A DNA stretch of 64,000 nt, from contig NZ_RCNS01000001.1 of assembly GCF_009725995.1 (NCBI RefSeq), forward strand, positions 600,283 through 664,282. The letters are read 5' to 3'. The first letter of the stretch is position 1; every line of letters starts with the position of its first letter. Positions 6,704 through 15,061 of this stretch are shown here, piece by piece. The notes below the pieces were generated by a model. It saw nothing but the letters and a program-made list of their open reading frames with translations, did no database searches and was not told the origin of the DNA. The position numbers and the translations under genes are program-made. The stretch comes from Zobellia laminariae. GTDB taxonomy: Bacteria; Bacteroidota; Bacteroidia; Flavobacteriales; Flavobacteriaceae.

Positions 6704-7810
6704 CTAAAGCTCCTCGATAACCTTAGCCAAACGATGTGTTATTTCATCTATGGCGCCAATACCATTTACACTATGGAATTTATTCTGTGCCTCATAAAAA
6801 TCTTTTAAAGGCGCTGTTTTCTGATTATACTCATCAAAACGATTACGTATTTTAGATTCGTCCTGATCATCGCTACGACCGCTAACCTTACCTCTTTCCA
6901 ACAAACGCTGAATAAGAACTTCGTCATTTGCTTCTAAAGCGATAGTTGCATCTATTTTCATCTCTTTTGTGCTTAAGAAAGCGTCTAAAGCTTTTGCCTG
7001 AGCAGTTGTACGAGGAAAACCGTCAAAAATAAATCCGCTTGCATCTGGGTTTTTCTCAACCGCATCCTGCAACATCTTTATAGTTACTTCATCAGGAACC
7101 AAATCGCCACGATCAATGTATGATTTAGCCAATTGTCCCAGCTCAGTATCGTTTTTCATATTATAACGAAAAAGATCTCCTGTAGAAATGTGTTTCAGGT
7201 TGTACTTATCCTTTAAAAAATCAGCTTGGGTTCCTTTTCCGGCACCCGGTTTCCCGAAAAGCACGAGATTAATCATATGTTTTTGGTTTAATTGGTAAAC
7301 TTCTTTAAGATTTCGGCCTAACTCATTATAATCTAGACCGTATCCCACAATAAATTTATCAGGTATATCAATACCTACGTAATCAATGGTATACTCACCA
7401 TTGTATATTTCAGACTTATAAAAAAGACTTGCAACCTTAAATTCCTTAACGTTAGCCTTTGAGAAAAGATGTATTAATTTTTTAAGCGTACGGCCCGTAT
7501 CTATTATATCTTCAAGAATAATAACACTACGGCCTTCTATATCCTCCGAAACATCTAAGAGGGTTTCTACTATGCCTGTAGAAGTCAAACCTTGATAGGA
7601 ACTTAATTTCACAAAAGAAACTTCGCAAGGGTGTTGATATTCCTTCAGAAAGTCTGATACGAACATAAACGACCCATTAAGAACCCCCACAAAAATTGGT
7701 GTTTCATCCTTATAATCAGCGGCAACTTGATCGGCAACTTTTTTTACGGCTGCTTTTATTTGCGCTTCGCTCAAGAACGGCTTAAAATGTTTATCGTGTA
7801 GCTTTATCAC
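6704..7810 (-). CDS. Fused hypoxanthine phosphoribosyltransferase - adenylate kinase
   Basis: A single frame encodes two purine enzymes. Residues 1-178 are HPRT (purine base + PRPP to IMP/GMP), with the PRPP loop VIILEDIIDTGRTL and the VGYGLDYNELGRNL end. Residues 179-368 are adenylate kinase (AMP + ATP to 2 ADP), with P-loop GKPGAGKGTQ, the AMP-site signature FIFDGFPRT and the short-LID SGRSDDQDE. M179 at 7276-7274 could serve as an internal start, giving a normal 190-residue adenylate kinase, so both fused and separate products are possible. Both halves keep their catalytic motifs. It is divergent from purK, forming a purine-metabolism neighbourhood, and ends at a strong terminator (6621-6674). 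Substrate preference of HPRT (hypoxanthine versus guanine) cannot be read from sequence. Confidence 0.93.
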   Translation of the reverse strand: MIKLHDKHFKPFLSEAQIKAAVKKVADQVAADYKDETPIFVGVLNGSFMFVSDFLKEYQHPCEVSFVKLSSYQGLTSTGIVETLLDVSEDIEGRSVIILEDIIDTGRTLKKLIHLFSKANVKEFKVASLFYKSEIYNGEYTIDYVGIDIPDKFIVGYGLDYNELGRNLKEVYQLNQKHMINLVLFGKPGAGKGTQADFLKDKYNLKHISTGDLFRYNMKNDTELGQLAKSYIDRGDLVPDEVTIKMLQDAVEKNPDASGFIFDGFPRTTAQAKALDAFLSTKEMKIDATIALEANDEVLIQRLLERGKVSGRSDDQDESKIRNRFDEYNQKTAPLKDFYEAQNKFHSVNGIGAIDEITHRLAKVIEEL

Positions 7811-7870
7811 ATCGCATTTTTAAAGAACGGCTAATATACCACTTTGATTTTGCTTTTTTAAGCACACGCC

Positions 7871-7899
7871 TTGCGTTTTAAGAATTCGATGTATTTTTG
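7871..7899 (+). promoter_or_regulatory. Promoter of purK-purE
   Basis: TTG (7871-7873), 18 bases, then TATTTTTG (7892-7899): an exact fit to the Bacteroidota consensus. The expected transcription start is near 7906, so translation must begin at the ATG at 7921 and not at the upstream in-frame TTG at 7897, which lies inside the -7 box. Confidence 0.75.
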
Positions 7900-7920
7900 C
7901 ATCAGTTCAAAATCAATTGC

Positions 7921-9093
7921 ATGTCTACAGATAATTCATCGGAGTACTTTTCTTCACAGTTTAAATTGGGAATTTTAGGCGGTGGCCAGCTTGGTAAAAT
8001 GCTCCTTTACGAAACTCGTAAATTTGATATTCACACCGTAGTTATGGACTCTTCGCCAGAAGCTCCTTCAAAAATAGCATGCAATGAATTTATATTGGGC
8101 GACCTGATGGATTTTGATGCCGTATACAATTTAGGGAAGCAAGTAGATGTGCTTACCATTGAAATTGAAAACGTAAATGTGGATGCCTTAGAAAAACTGG
8201 AAGATGAAGGTCTAAAGGTTTTTCCACAAACCAAAGCTCTTAGAATCATCCAGAACAAAGCAAAACAGAAGCTTTTTTATGTGGATAACAACATACCAAC
8301 AGCAGATTTTCAAAGATTTGCCTATAAAAGTGAAATAATAGATAGTATCTCAAACGGAGCTTTAGACTTCCCTTTTATTTGGAAAGCAGCACAATTTGGT
8401 TACGACGGACAAGGGGTAAAAGTTGTCCGTAAGATTGAAGATTTAAACGAACTTCCTGCAGGTGAATGTATTGCCGAAAAGATGATCGACTTTAAAAATG
8501 AACTTGCCGTTATAGTTACCCGTAGCGTAAGTGGTGAAGTAAGAACTTATCCCGTGGTAGAAATGGAATTTCACCCGGAAGCCAATCAAGTAGAATATGT
8601 TATCTGTCCTGCTAGAATTAGTGATGCCGTTGCCCAAAAAGCACAAGAAATAGCTTTAAAGGTTTCAGAGAAAATACAGCATGTTGGCCTTTTGGCCGTA
8701 GAACTTTTCCAGACTAAAGATGACCAAATTATAGTTAACGAAGTTGCTCCAAGACCCCATAACAGTGGCCATTATAGTATTGAGGCAAGTTACACCAACC
8801 AGTTTGAGCAACATCTTCGTGCCATTTTAGACCTTCCATTAGGTGATACTAAAAGTAAGGTTGCCGGTATTATGGTAAATTTAGTGGGTGCCGAAGGCCA
8901 TACAGGAGATGTTGTCTATGAAAATATGTCCAAAATTTTAGGAATGGAAGGAGTAACTCCTCATATTTACGGCAAAAAACAAACCCGTCCTTTTAGAAAA
9001 ATGGGTCATGTAACTATAGTAAACGAATCTATTTCCGAAGCTCGCAAAATTGCGCAGCAAGTAAAGGAAACTATTAAAGTGATAAGCAAATAA
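7921..9093 (+). CDS. purK: 5-(carboxyamino)imidazole ribonucleotide synthase
   Basis: PurK (390 residues) carries out the ATP- and bicarbonate-dependent carboxylation of AIR to N5-CAIR in de novo purine synthesis. The N-terminal GILGGGQLGKML motif starts the pre-ATP-grasp domain. The ATP-grasp core includes WKAAQFGYDGQGVKVV and the metal/ATP segment EVAPRPHNSGHYSIEA, followed by the C-terminal PurK domain (GHTGD...MGHVTIV). The start at 7921 is fixed by the promoter at 7871-7899. It is followed by purE after 4 bases, so the two are an operon, as expected for consecutive steps. Length is normal. Confidence 0.96.
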   Translation: MSTDNSSEYFSSQFKLGILGGGQLGKMLLYETRKFDIHTVVMDSSPEAPSKIACNEFILGDLMDFDAVYNLGKQVDVLTIEIENVNVDALEKLEDEGLKVFPQTKALRIIQNKAKQKLFYVDNNIPTADFQRFAYKSEIIDSISNGALDFPFIWKAAQFGYDGQGVKVVRKIEDLNELPAGECIAEKMIDFKNELAVIVTRSVSGEVRTYPVVEMEFHPEANQVEYVICPARISDAVAQKAQEIALKVSEKIQHVGLLAVELFQTKDDQIIVNEVAPRPHNSGHYSIEASYTNQFEQHLRAILDLPLGDTKSKVAGIMVNLVGAEGHTGDVVYENMSKILGMEGVTPHIYGKKQTRPFRKMGHVTIVNESISEARKIAQQVKETIKVISK

Positions 9094-9097
9094 TCAT

Positions 9098-9589
9098 ATG
9101 AGTAAAGTAGCAGTAGTAATGGGTAGCACTAGCGATATGCCCGTAATGCAAGACGCCATAGACATTTTAAAGGGATTTGATATTGAGGTTGATGTAGATA
9201 TCGTATCAGCTCACAGAACTCCTGAAAAACTTTTTGATTTCAGTAAAAATGCACATACCAATGGCTACGCCGTTATTATTGCCGGTGCCGGTGGTGCAGC
9301 TCACCTTCCTGGAATGGTAGCATCTATGTCTCCTTTACCAGTAATTGGTGTTCCCGTAAAAAGTAGCAATTCTATAGATGGTTGGGATTCTATCTTATCC
9401 ATTCTTCAAATGCCCGGTGGCGTTCCCGTAGCTACGGTAGCCCTGAACGGAGCAAAAAATGCCGGTATATTAGCGGCACAGATTATAGGAAGCTCGGACA
9501 AATGTGTTCTTGATAAGATTATTCTATATAAAGAAGGCCTAAAACAAAAAGTAATAGAAGGTGCAAAATCCGTCAGTGGCAAAAAGTAA
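9098..9589 (+). CDS. purE: N5-CAIR mutase
   Basis: PurE class I (163 residues) converts N5-CAIR to CAIR, the step after PurK. The characteristic start VAVVMGSTSDMPVMQDA, the SAHRTPEKLFDF segment and the glycine-rich GAGGAAHLPGMVAS loop with the catalytic His are all present, as is the later LLSILQMP-type region (SILQMPGGVPVATVALNG). It is co-transcribed with purK, 4 bases apart, and probably with the following membrane protein. PurE class I needs PurK, which fits this pairing. Confidence 0.96.
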   Translation: MSKVAVVMGSTSDMPVMQDAIDILKGFDIEVDVDIVSAHRTPEKLFDFSKNAHTNGYAVIIAGAGGAAHLPGMVASMSPLPVIGVPVKSSNSIDGWDSILSILQMPGGVPVATVALNGAKNAGILAAQIIGSSDKCVLDKIILYKEGLKQKVIEGAKSVSGKK

Positions 9590-9616
9590 TATATAGGTCA
9601 TCAAAAATTACAATTC

Positions 9617-10018
9617 ATGAATTACCCTTCACTTATAGGTTTTATAATTGGTGTGTTGGCTATTATTGTCCTAGCTTTTATTGAGCGAAGAATCAATAAT
9701 CCTTATTTAAAAAGTCTCTGGAGAAGCGCTTTATTCTTCTTCTCTATGTATGTGTTGATACTTGTTCTGGTTTTCTTTCGTTGGAAATACTATGAAATGC
9801 AACTAAGCACTTTTGACCTTAATGCAGATGGCAGCATAGGCCTTAAGGAATATACAGACCAATACAGATTTGTTAGAGATAAAGTAATGAGCGGAGCCGA
9901 CCGGAACTTTGCTTTTGTAACCGGAGCTGCATTATCTTTTCTTTTAGCTGGCCTTGCACTCATACTAGACCTTATTAATACTTGGATAAAGTCTAAGAAC
10001 AACCCCATACAATCTTAA
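9617..10018 (+). CDS. Small membrane protein with one EF-hand
   Basis: Protein of 133 residues with hydrophobic segments at about 5-22, 36-55 and 103-122. Between the second and third is a canonical EF-hand calcium loop, DLNADGSIGLKE (D67, N69, D71, S73, I74 and E78 at ligand positions 1, 3, 5, 7, 8 and 12). It follows purE by 27 bases and precedes the oligopeptidase by 21, so it is likely part of that transcript. I do not know a function; calcium binding is a fair inference from the loop, although a single unpaired EF-hand often binds weakly or works in a dimer. The loop probably faces the periplasm or cytoplasm depending on topology, which is unresolved. Confidence 0.75.
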   Translation: MNYPSLIGFIIGVLAIIVLAFIERRINNPYLKSLWRSALFFFSMYVLILVLVFFRWKYYEMQLSTFDLNADGSIGLKEYTDQYRFVRDKVMSGADRNFAFVTGAALSFLLAGLALILDLINTWIKSKNNPIQS

Positions 10019-10039
10019 ACCTAAAAAAACTTACGTCAT

Positions 10040-12058
10040 ATGAATCCATTATTGACACCTTTTGATACTGCTCCATTTTCAAAAATAGAAAATGCACATT
10101 TTAAGCCTGCTTTTTTACAAGCTATGAAAGATGCAAGAGCAGAAATAGACCAAATAACGGCTGACAAGGCAGAGCCTTCTTTTGAGAACACCATTGAAGC
10201 ATTGGAATTTACAGGTCAGCAGTTGGACCGAATTTCCAGTGTTTTCTTTAATCTAAATTCTGCCGAAACCAATGAAGAAATTCAAAAGATAGCTCAGGAA
10301 ATTTCCCCTTTGCTTTCTGAATTCAGTAATGATATTACGCTAAACGAAGCTTTGTTCAAACGCATAAAAACCGTTTATGACCAAAAAGATTCTTTAGACC
10401 TTACCATAGAGCAACACACTTTGCTTGACAAGAAATACAAGAGTTTCAGTAGAAACGGTGCTAATCTAAACGATGACAAGAAGAAACGTCTTCGTGAAAT
10501 TGATTCAGAGCTTTCAAAATTAAAATTGAACTTTGGCGAAAATATACTAGCTGAAACGAACAAGTATGAAAAGCACTTGACCAATGAAAATGATTTAGAC
10601 GGTCTACCCGAAGGAGAGAAAGAGGCAGCTGCTCAAATGGCGAAATCAAAAGAGAAAGAGGGCTGGGTTATAACTTTAGATTACCCTAGTTATATACCCT
10701 TTATGAAATATGCCAAAAACCGCGAACTGCGTAAGGAGTTGTCTTTAGCTTTTGGTAGCAAGGCTTTTCATGGTGATGAGCTTGACAACCAAGAGAACGT
10801 ACTTAAAATTGCTAATTTACGTTTTGAACGTGCTAACTTATTGGGCTACAAGACCCATGCACACTTTGTGCTAGAAGAGCGTATGGCAGAAACTCCAGAA
10901 AAAGTACACAAGTTTCTAAATGAGTTATTAGAAAAAGCAAAGCCTGCTGCAGGAAAAGAGTTCTCCCAATTAGAAGATTTTGCAAAAGAACTAGACCATA
11001 TAGACCGATTAGAAAAATGGGACGGTAGTTATTATTCTGAAAAGCTGAAGCAAAAACTATTCAACTTAGATGACGAGAAACTAAAACCTTATTTTAAACT
11101 AGAGAACGTAATTTCTGGTGTTTTTAAAATAGCTGAGAAATTATTCGACCTTCGTTTTGAAGAAGTTACGGATATAGATAAATATAATGAAGAAGTAAAG
11201 ACATATAAGGTTTACGATACTTCTAACAACTTCATTTCTGTTTTCTATGCAGATTTCCACCCCAGAAAAGGAAAACGTGGTGGTGCTTGGATGACTTCCT
11301 ATAAATCTCAATACCAACGTAACGGAGAAAATGTACGTCCGCACATATCCAATGTTTGTAATTTTACCCGTTCTACACCTAGTAAGCCTTCCCTTTTAAC
11401 TTTTAACGAGGTAACTACCCTATTTCATGAATTTGGACATGGATTGCATGGTATGCTGGCAAACACTACTTACCCTAGCCTCTCCGGAACTTCTGTATTT
11501 TGGGATTTTGTAGAGTTACCTAGTCAAGTAATGGAAAACTGGTGTTATGAAAAAGAAGCACTAGAACTTTTTGCTACTCATTACGAAACAGGAGAAGTAA
11601 TTCCGATGGAATTGGTTCAAAAAATTAAAGAATCGGCTACTTTTCAAGAAGGTATGCAAACGCTTCGCCAACTTAGCTTTGGCCTTTTAGATATGTCTTG
11701 GCACGGAATAGACCCTACAGGCATTACGAACGTAAAACAGCACGAAACCGAGGCTTTTAAAGGCACCAATCTATACCCTGAAACACCAGAGACTTGTATG
11801 AGTACCGCTTTTGCCCATATTTTCCAAGGCGGGTATTCGTCTGGATACTACAGCTACAAATGGGCTGAAGTTTTAGACGCTGATGCTTTTGCATATTTTA
11901 AAGAAAAAGGTATCTTTAATAAAGAAGTCGCTACTAAGTTCAAAGACAACGTGCTTTCAAAAGGTGGAACAGAAAACCCAATGGTTCTGTACAAGCGTTT
12001 TAGAGGCGCTGAACCCAAGGTAGAAGCCTTATTAGAACGGGCCGGTCTATTGAATTAA
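10040..12058 (+). CDS. M3 family oligopeptidase (Dcp/PrlC-like)
   Basis: Zinc metallopeptidase of 672 residues with the thimet-oligopeptidase fold. The catalytic HEFGH motif is at residues 463-467 (HExxH, with a downstream ELPSQVMENW glutamate). The preceding helical domain has the usual coiled segments (DDKKKRLREIDSELSKLKL). No signal peptide is present, so it acts in the cytoplasm on short peptides. The family includes oligopeptidase A and peptidyl-dipeptidase Dcp; sequence alone does not settle which. C-terminal substrate-site motifs such as AHIFQGGYSSGYYSYKWAE (His/Tyr residues) are intact. It ends the purK-purE-EF-hand transcript; a terminator is at 12200-12227. Confidence 0.93.
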   Translation: MNPLLTPFDTAPFSKIENAHFKPAFLQAMKDARAEIDQITADKAEPSFENTIEALEFTGQQLDRISSVFFNLNSAETNEEIQKIAQEISPLLSEFSNDITLNEALFKRIKTVYDQKDSLDLTIEQHTLLDKKYKSFSRNGANLNDDKKKRLREIDSELSKLKLNFGENILAETNKYEKHLTNENDLDGLPEGEKEAAAQMAKSKEKEGWVITLDYPSYIPFMKYAKNRELRKELSLAFGSKAFHGDELDNQENVLKIANLRFERANLLGYKTHAHFVLEERMAETPEKVHKFLNELLEKAKPAAGKEFSQLEDFAKELDHIDRLEKWDGSYYSEKLKQKLFNLDDEKLKPYFKLENVISGVFKIAEKLFDLRFEEVTDIDKYNEEVKTYKVYDTSNNFISVFYADFHPRKGKRGGAWMTSYKSQYQRNGENVRPHISNVCNFTRSTPSKPSLLTFNEVTTLFHEFGHGLHGMLANTTYPSLSGTSVFWDFVELPSQVMENWCYEKEALELFATHYETGEVIPMELVQKIKESATFQEGMQTLRQLSFGLLDMSWHGIDPTGITNVKQHETEAFKGTNLYPETPETCMSTAFAHIFQGGYSSGYYSYKWAEVLDADAFAYFKEKGIFNKEVATKFKDNVLSKGGTENPMVLYKRFRGAEPKVEALLERAGLLN

Positions 12059-12199
12059 TAACCTTCAATTTATCATCCATAGAAAAAAATTAAAAAAATA
12101 TACCAAGATTATGTTTTGTAAGTTTTTTCTTATATATTTACGTAACATAAGTAGGTTGAAAAGGTTATATCAATAATAAATTTTTTTTAACGGTTTAAA

Positions 12200-12227
12200 A
12201 GAGGGTGTGGGGACGCCCTCTTTTTTT
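12200..12227 (+). terminator. Rho-independent terminator in the 12059-12332 gap
   Basis: GAGGGTGT (12201-12208) pairs with ACGCCCTC (12213-12220) with one G-T pair and a loop of four, followed by seven T. It lies 142 bases past the peptidase stop, so it may end that message or a short RNA made from the gap itself (an AT-rich tract with TATATTTA at 12133-12140 precedes it). Nothing else is seen in this gap. Confidence 0.7.
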
Positions 12228-12332
12228 ATTCCCAAAACTCAAAAGACTAATAATAGGTTAAATAATTACTATTTCTTCCGTTTCCATTTATCATCTCACT
12301 TGGTTTTCAGAACTTCGCAAAAAAAATAAATC

Positions 12333-12854
12333 ATGGTTATATTTGTAGATATGGACGAGGTGATTGCAGACACCTATGGAGAACATATAGAAATTTATAA
12401 TAAGGATTACAACGAACAACTTACCCTAGATTTTTTTCATGGTAGTGAAGTTTGGCATAAAGTTCCTGTAGACAGACAACAGAGTGTTCGTGACCATGCA
12501 CGAAATAGAGGTTTCTTTCGCAACCTCAAACCCATTGCAGATGCCCAAGCCGTACTTAAAGAATTAAGCGAGAAACACGAAGTGTATATTGCAAGTGCTG
12601 CTATGCAGTTTCCAAACTCACTTGAAGAGAAATCTGAGTGGTTAGATGAGTATTTTTCATTTATACTTTGGCAGAACCGCATTCTATGTGGAAACAAGCA
12701 CATCTTACGCGGAGATGTTTTAATTGACGACCGTAGCTACAATCTAGAAACTTTTGAGGGCAGATCATTATTGTTCACATCACCACACAATGTAAACAGT
12801 ACCGGTTTTGAAAGGGTAAACAATTGGTTAGAAGTCGCAGAAAAACTGCTCTAA
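12333..12854 (+). CDS. 5'(3')-deoxyribonucleotidase-like HAD phosphatase
   Basis: HAD-superfamily phosphatase of 173 residues resembling the 5'(3')-deoxyribonucleotidases (NT5C type), which remove phosphate from dNMPs. Motif I is VDMDEVIADT (D6 nucleophile, D8 acid/base). Motif II is probably IASAAMQFPNS with S/T, and motif III/IV is DVLIDDRSYN with paired Asp. The size and small cap are right for this branch. The stop overlaps the convergent rhodanese gene by four bases. Cytoplasmic; nucleotide specificity is inferred. Confidence 0.85.
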   Translation: MVIFVDMDEVIADTYGEHIEIYNKDYNEQLTLDFFHGSEVWHKVPVDRQQSVRDHARNRGFFRNLKPIADAQAVLKELSEKHEVYIASAAMQFPNSLEEKSEWLDEYFSFILWQNRILCGNKHILRGDVLIDDRSYNLETFEGRSLLFTSPHNVNSTGFERVNNWLEVAEKLL

Positions 12855-13210
12855 TTCTTTTTATCTGCCATAAAGGCATCATAACCACCTTCTAGATTCA
12901 CAACCTTATCAAACCCAAGAGAATCTAGCACATGCGCTGCTTTGGCACTACGTCCGCCCATTTTACAATACACATAGACAGGTCTCGCTCTGTCTATTGA
13001 ATCAACGCTTTTTATAAAATCCGTATCGAACCAATTAATATTCAATGCATTATCCAAATGACCGGCACTGAACTCTTCTGGAGTACGCACATCTACTAAT
13101 ATCCCCGATTCTATATCATTCTGTGAAAATTCTGTGATATGTTTTCCTTTACTTTGAACACAACCTAAGTTTATAACAAACAAGGTTACAAGTAAATAGT
13201 AAAATTTCAT
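12851..13210 (-). CDS. Exported rhodanese-like protein
   Basis: Single-domain rhodanese of 119 residues behind an N-terminal signal (MKFYYLLVTLFVINLGC). Cys17 could be lipidated, but the residues before it (INLG) are a poor lipobox, so lipoprotein status is uncertain. The rhodanese domain covers residues 27-118 with the catalytic Cys82 in the loop YCKMGGRSA and the conserved DVRTPEEFSAGHL motif. It would act as a sulfurtransferase or persulfide carrier in the periplasm. It is a lone gene, convergent with and overlapping the nucleotidase by four bases. The 30 bases upstream separate it from the divergent ECF sigma gene. Confidence 0.88.
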   Translation of the reverse strand: MKFYYLLVTLFVINLGCVQSKGKHITEFSQNDIESGILVDVRTPEEFSAGHLDNALNINWFDTDFIKSVDSIDRARPVYVYCKMGGRSAKAAHVLDSLGFDKVVNLEGGYDAFMADKKN

Positions 13211-13240
13211 AGGTTTTAAGTTTAATCAAAAATACTAATT

Positions 13241-13885
13241 ATGGCTGCGTTAAATTATATTTCGGGGAATGAAAAAAAATTAAAGGTCATTAAATCTAAT
13301 TCCATTACTTTTGATAACGACAAAAAACGTATGCCAGAACACCAACTAATGCCCGATAAATGGGTAGACTTATACGCAGATTACCTTTTTAACTACGCAA
13401 TAGGCCGTATTAGCGATGCTGAAGTAGCAAAAGACCTTGTTCAAGAAACTTTTATGGCGGGATTAAAATCTGCCAAAAATTACAAGGGAGATGCTGCCGA
13501 GCGTACGTGGTTAATAGCTATTTTAAAGAGAAAAGTAATTGACCATTACAGAAAAACCAACTCTAAAAAAGGAAAAGCAGAAGTGCGAATGAACTATAGT
13601 TCGCAAACTGATGCCGAAGGTGATTGGTTAGAAGAACAGGTTGCCGACCCTTTTAGTTCCTTCGAAAACAGCGATATAGAAAACGAAGAATTGGGACTTG
13701 CCATTCAATCTTGTATTGCCAAACTACCTAAAAAACAAGCTTTGGTCTTTACAATGAAAACTATTCAAGGAGTTAGTACGGAAGATATTTGTAATGAGCT
13801 CGATATTAATCCGTCTAACCTGTGGGTAATGATACATAGAGCTAGAACAGCTTTAATGGATTGCCTTAATCAAAATTGGTTTTAA
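13241..13885 (+). CDS. ECF-type RNA polymerase sigma factor
   Basis: Sigma-70 family ECF factor. Region 2 covers about residues 45-110 (YADYLFNYAIGRISDAEVAKDLVQETFM...AERTWLIAILKRKVIDHYRK, pieces) and region 4 about residues 145-210 (KLPKKQALVFTMK, then the DICNELDINPSNLWVMIHRARTAL helix-turn-helix, pieces). The first 30 residues are atypical, and the ATG at 13331 (residue 31) is a possible true start giving 184 residues. A small zinc-type anti-sigma gene follows after three bases, the usual pairing. It drives transcription of a small regulon in response to an envelope or oxidative cue; the targets are not visible here. Confidence 0.92.
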   Translation: MAALNYISGNEKKLKVIKSNSITFDNDKKRMPEHQLMPDKWVDLYADYLFNYAIGRISDAEVAKDLVQETFMAGLKSAKNYKGDAAERTWLIAILKRKVIDHYRKTNSKKGKAEVRMNYSSQTDAEGDWLEEQVADPFSSFENSDIENEELGLAIQSCIAKLPKKQALVFTMKTIQGVSTEDICNELDINPSNLWVMIHRARTALMDCLNQNWF

Positions 13886-13888
13886 ACT

Positions 13889-14116
13889 ATGATTTCTTGC
13901 GACAAAGCCGCCATAATTTGCAACAAAGCCCAATACAGGGAAGCAACTTTTACGGAAAAACTAAAATTGCGTTTTCACTTATTTATGTGTAAAACTTGTT
14001 CTAAAGCAACTAAAGAGAACACTCAATTAACGACCTTATGCCAAAAGGCAGACCTTCACAGCTTAACCGAACAGGAAAAGTTGAAAATGAAGCAAATTTT
14101 AGATAAAATGAATTAA
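13889..14116 (+). CDS. Small soluble zinc-binding anti-sigma-like protein
   Basis: Protein of 75 residues next to the ECF sigma gene. It has the zinc anti-sigma (ZAS) signature: C11 followed by H30-x3-C34-x2-C37, with a further C4. Unlike most anti-sigmas of Bacteroidota it has no membrane helix and no sensor domain; the C-terminal half is a short charged helix pair. It probably sequesters the sigma factor through the zinc-stabilised helical domain and may respond to thiol oxidation, as in RsrA-type proteins. That response is inference. The stop overlaps the convergent UbiA-like gene by four bases. Confidence 0.78.
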   Translation: MISCDKAAIICNKAQYREATFTEKLKLRFHLFMCKTCSKATKENTQLTTLCQKADLHSLTEQEKLKMKQILDKMN

Positions 14117-14937
14117 AAGAATTTTCCAAAGGCAAATAATAATGTCCACCAGAAAATAGAAATTCCTTCCACCCAAAAAGAGGCAAAATATCTATTTTGC
14201 TGACGTTTTGTAACGAACATCAAAGCTCCCAAGAGTAAAAACATAATACCCCCAGCAAAAGCCTCATACATAGAAATAGTATCTTTCAAAAAAATTAGAA
14301 AGAAAAATGGGAGTGTACAAAACGACCCGAATATTTTAGTATTGGCTACTCCATAACGTTGCGGCAACGTCCTTAATTCCGGGCTATCATAAGCTAAGTC
14401 ACGAATCTCAAAGGGAATCAGCAGAATCAGCACAAACAAAAAGCGCTGTACGCATTCTATCCAAACATCTTTCTCCATAGGGCCTCCTTCCGATAATACG
14501 GGAAGAATTACGGTAGCTCCCGCCCATACTAATGCGACGATAAAAATTTTCAACCCTCCCCAACTCCTAAGGTTTTTTGCGTGAGGTAACAATGGTACAG
14601 CATACAGCCCTGTAAGGCCTACCAGTCCACCAATACCCATCCATACTTCTAGCTTAAAAAAATAACCATGATATAACGCAATTGCCAAGGCTATAAAGCT
14701 TACAAATTGAATGTTCTTTTGGTATTTATTGGCTACTAGAATATACTTCTTTGCCTCTACCCCATATTTTACAAAATTGTAGCAAGCAATAGAACCAAAA
14801 AAAAGAAACCAAGCTAGGTGTTGATTTACACCGTATCCCAATGTAATATCCGTTACATGTACAAGTGCATAAACGGCAAAAGCTACATGTATGGAGGCAT
14901 CAAGGTAAAAATCAAAAACACGGTTAATAGCCTTCAT
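14113..14937 (-). CDS. UbiA-like polytopic membrane protein
   Basis: Polytopic membrane protein (274 residues, about eight hydrophobic segments) with the general layout of UbiA prenyltransferases. The second Asp-rich signature is recognisable (EIRDLAYDSPELRTLPQRYG, matching DxxxDxxxxxxTxPxxxG). The first motif (NDxxDxxxD) is reduced to CYNFVKYGVE with no Asp, so catalytic activity as a classical prenyltransferase is doubtful. A role in quinone or lipid modification is possible. The stop overlaps the mini anti-sigma gene by four bases, tail to tail. It stands alone with about 120 bases to gcvP, divergently. Confidence 0.7.
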   Translation of the reverse strand: MKAINRVFDFYLDASIHVAFAVYALVHVTDITLGYGVNQHLAWFLFFGSIACYNFVKYGVEAKKYILVANKYQKNIQFVSFIALAIALYHGYFFKLEVWMGIGGLVGLTGLYAVPLLPHAKNLRSWGGLKIFIVALVWAGATVILPVLSEGGPMEKDVWIECVQRFLFVLILLIPFEIRDLAYDSPELRTLPQRYGVANTKIFGSFCTLPFFFLIFLKDTISMYEAFAGGIMFLLLGALMFVTKRQQNRYFASFWVEGISIFWWTLLFAFGKFF

Positions 14938-15034
14938 CCTACAAAACTAACGAAACTGTTCATAAACACCGTTTTTAGTTAAAAACTTTCATCCTACGGA
15001 ACAATTATGTGATTTTTTTAAGGGATAAAATGTC

Positions 15035-15042
15035 TAATTTTG
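15035..15042 (+). promoter_or_regulatory. Probable -7 box of gcvP
   Basis: TAATTTTG fits TAnnTTTG and lies 20 bases before the gcvP start codon. No clear TTG is present at the usual upstream distance. No glycine riboswitch fold was seen in the short leader. Confidence 0.4.
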
Positions 15043-15061
15043 TGGCACTTATTTTTAAGCT

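Noticed and set aside
7897..7920. Upstream TTG start for purK
   Set aside because: It overlaps the -7 box of an exact consensus promoter, so the message begins after it.
14941..15061. Glycine riboswitch before gcvP
   Set aside because: The 120-base gap has no paired aptamer helices or conserved core that I can see.
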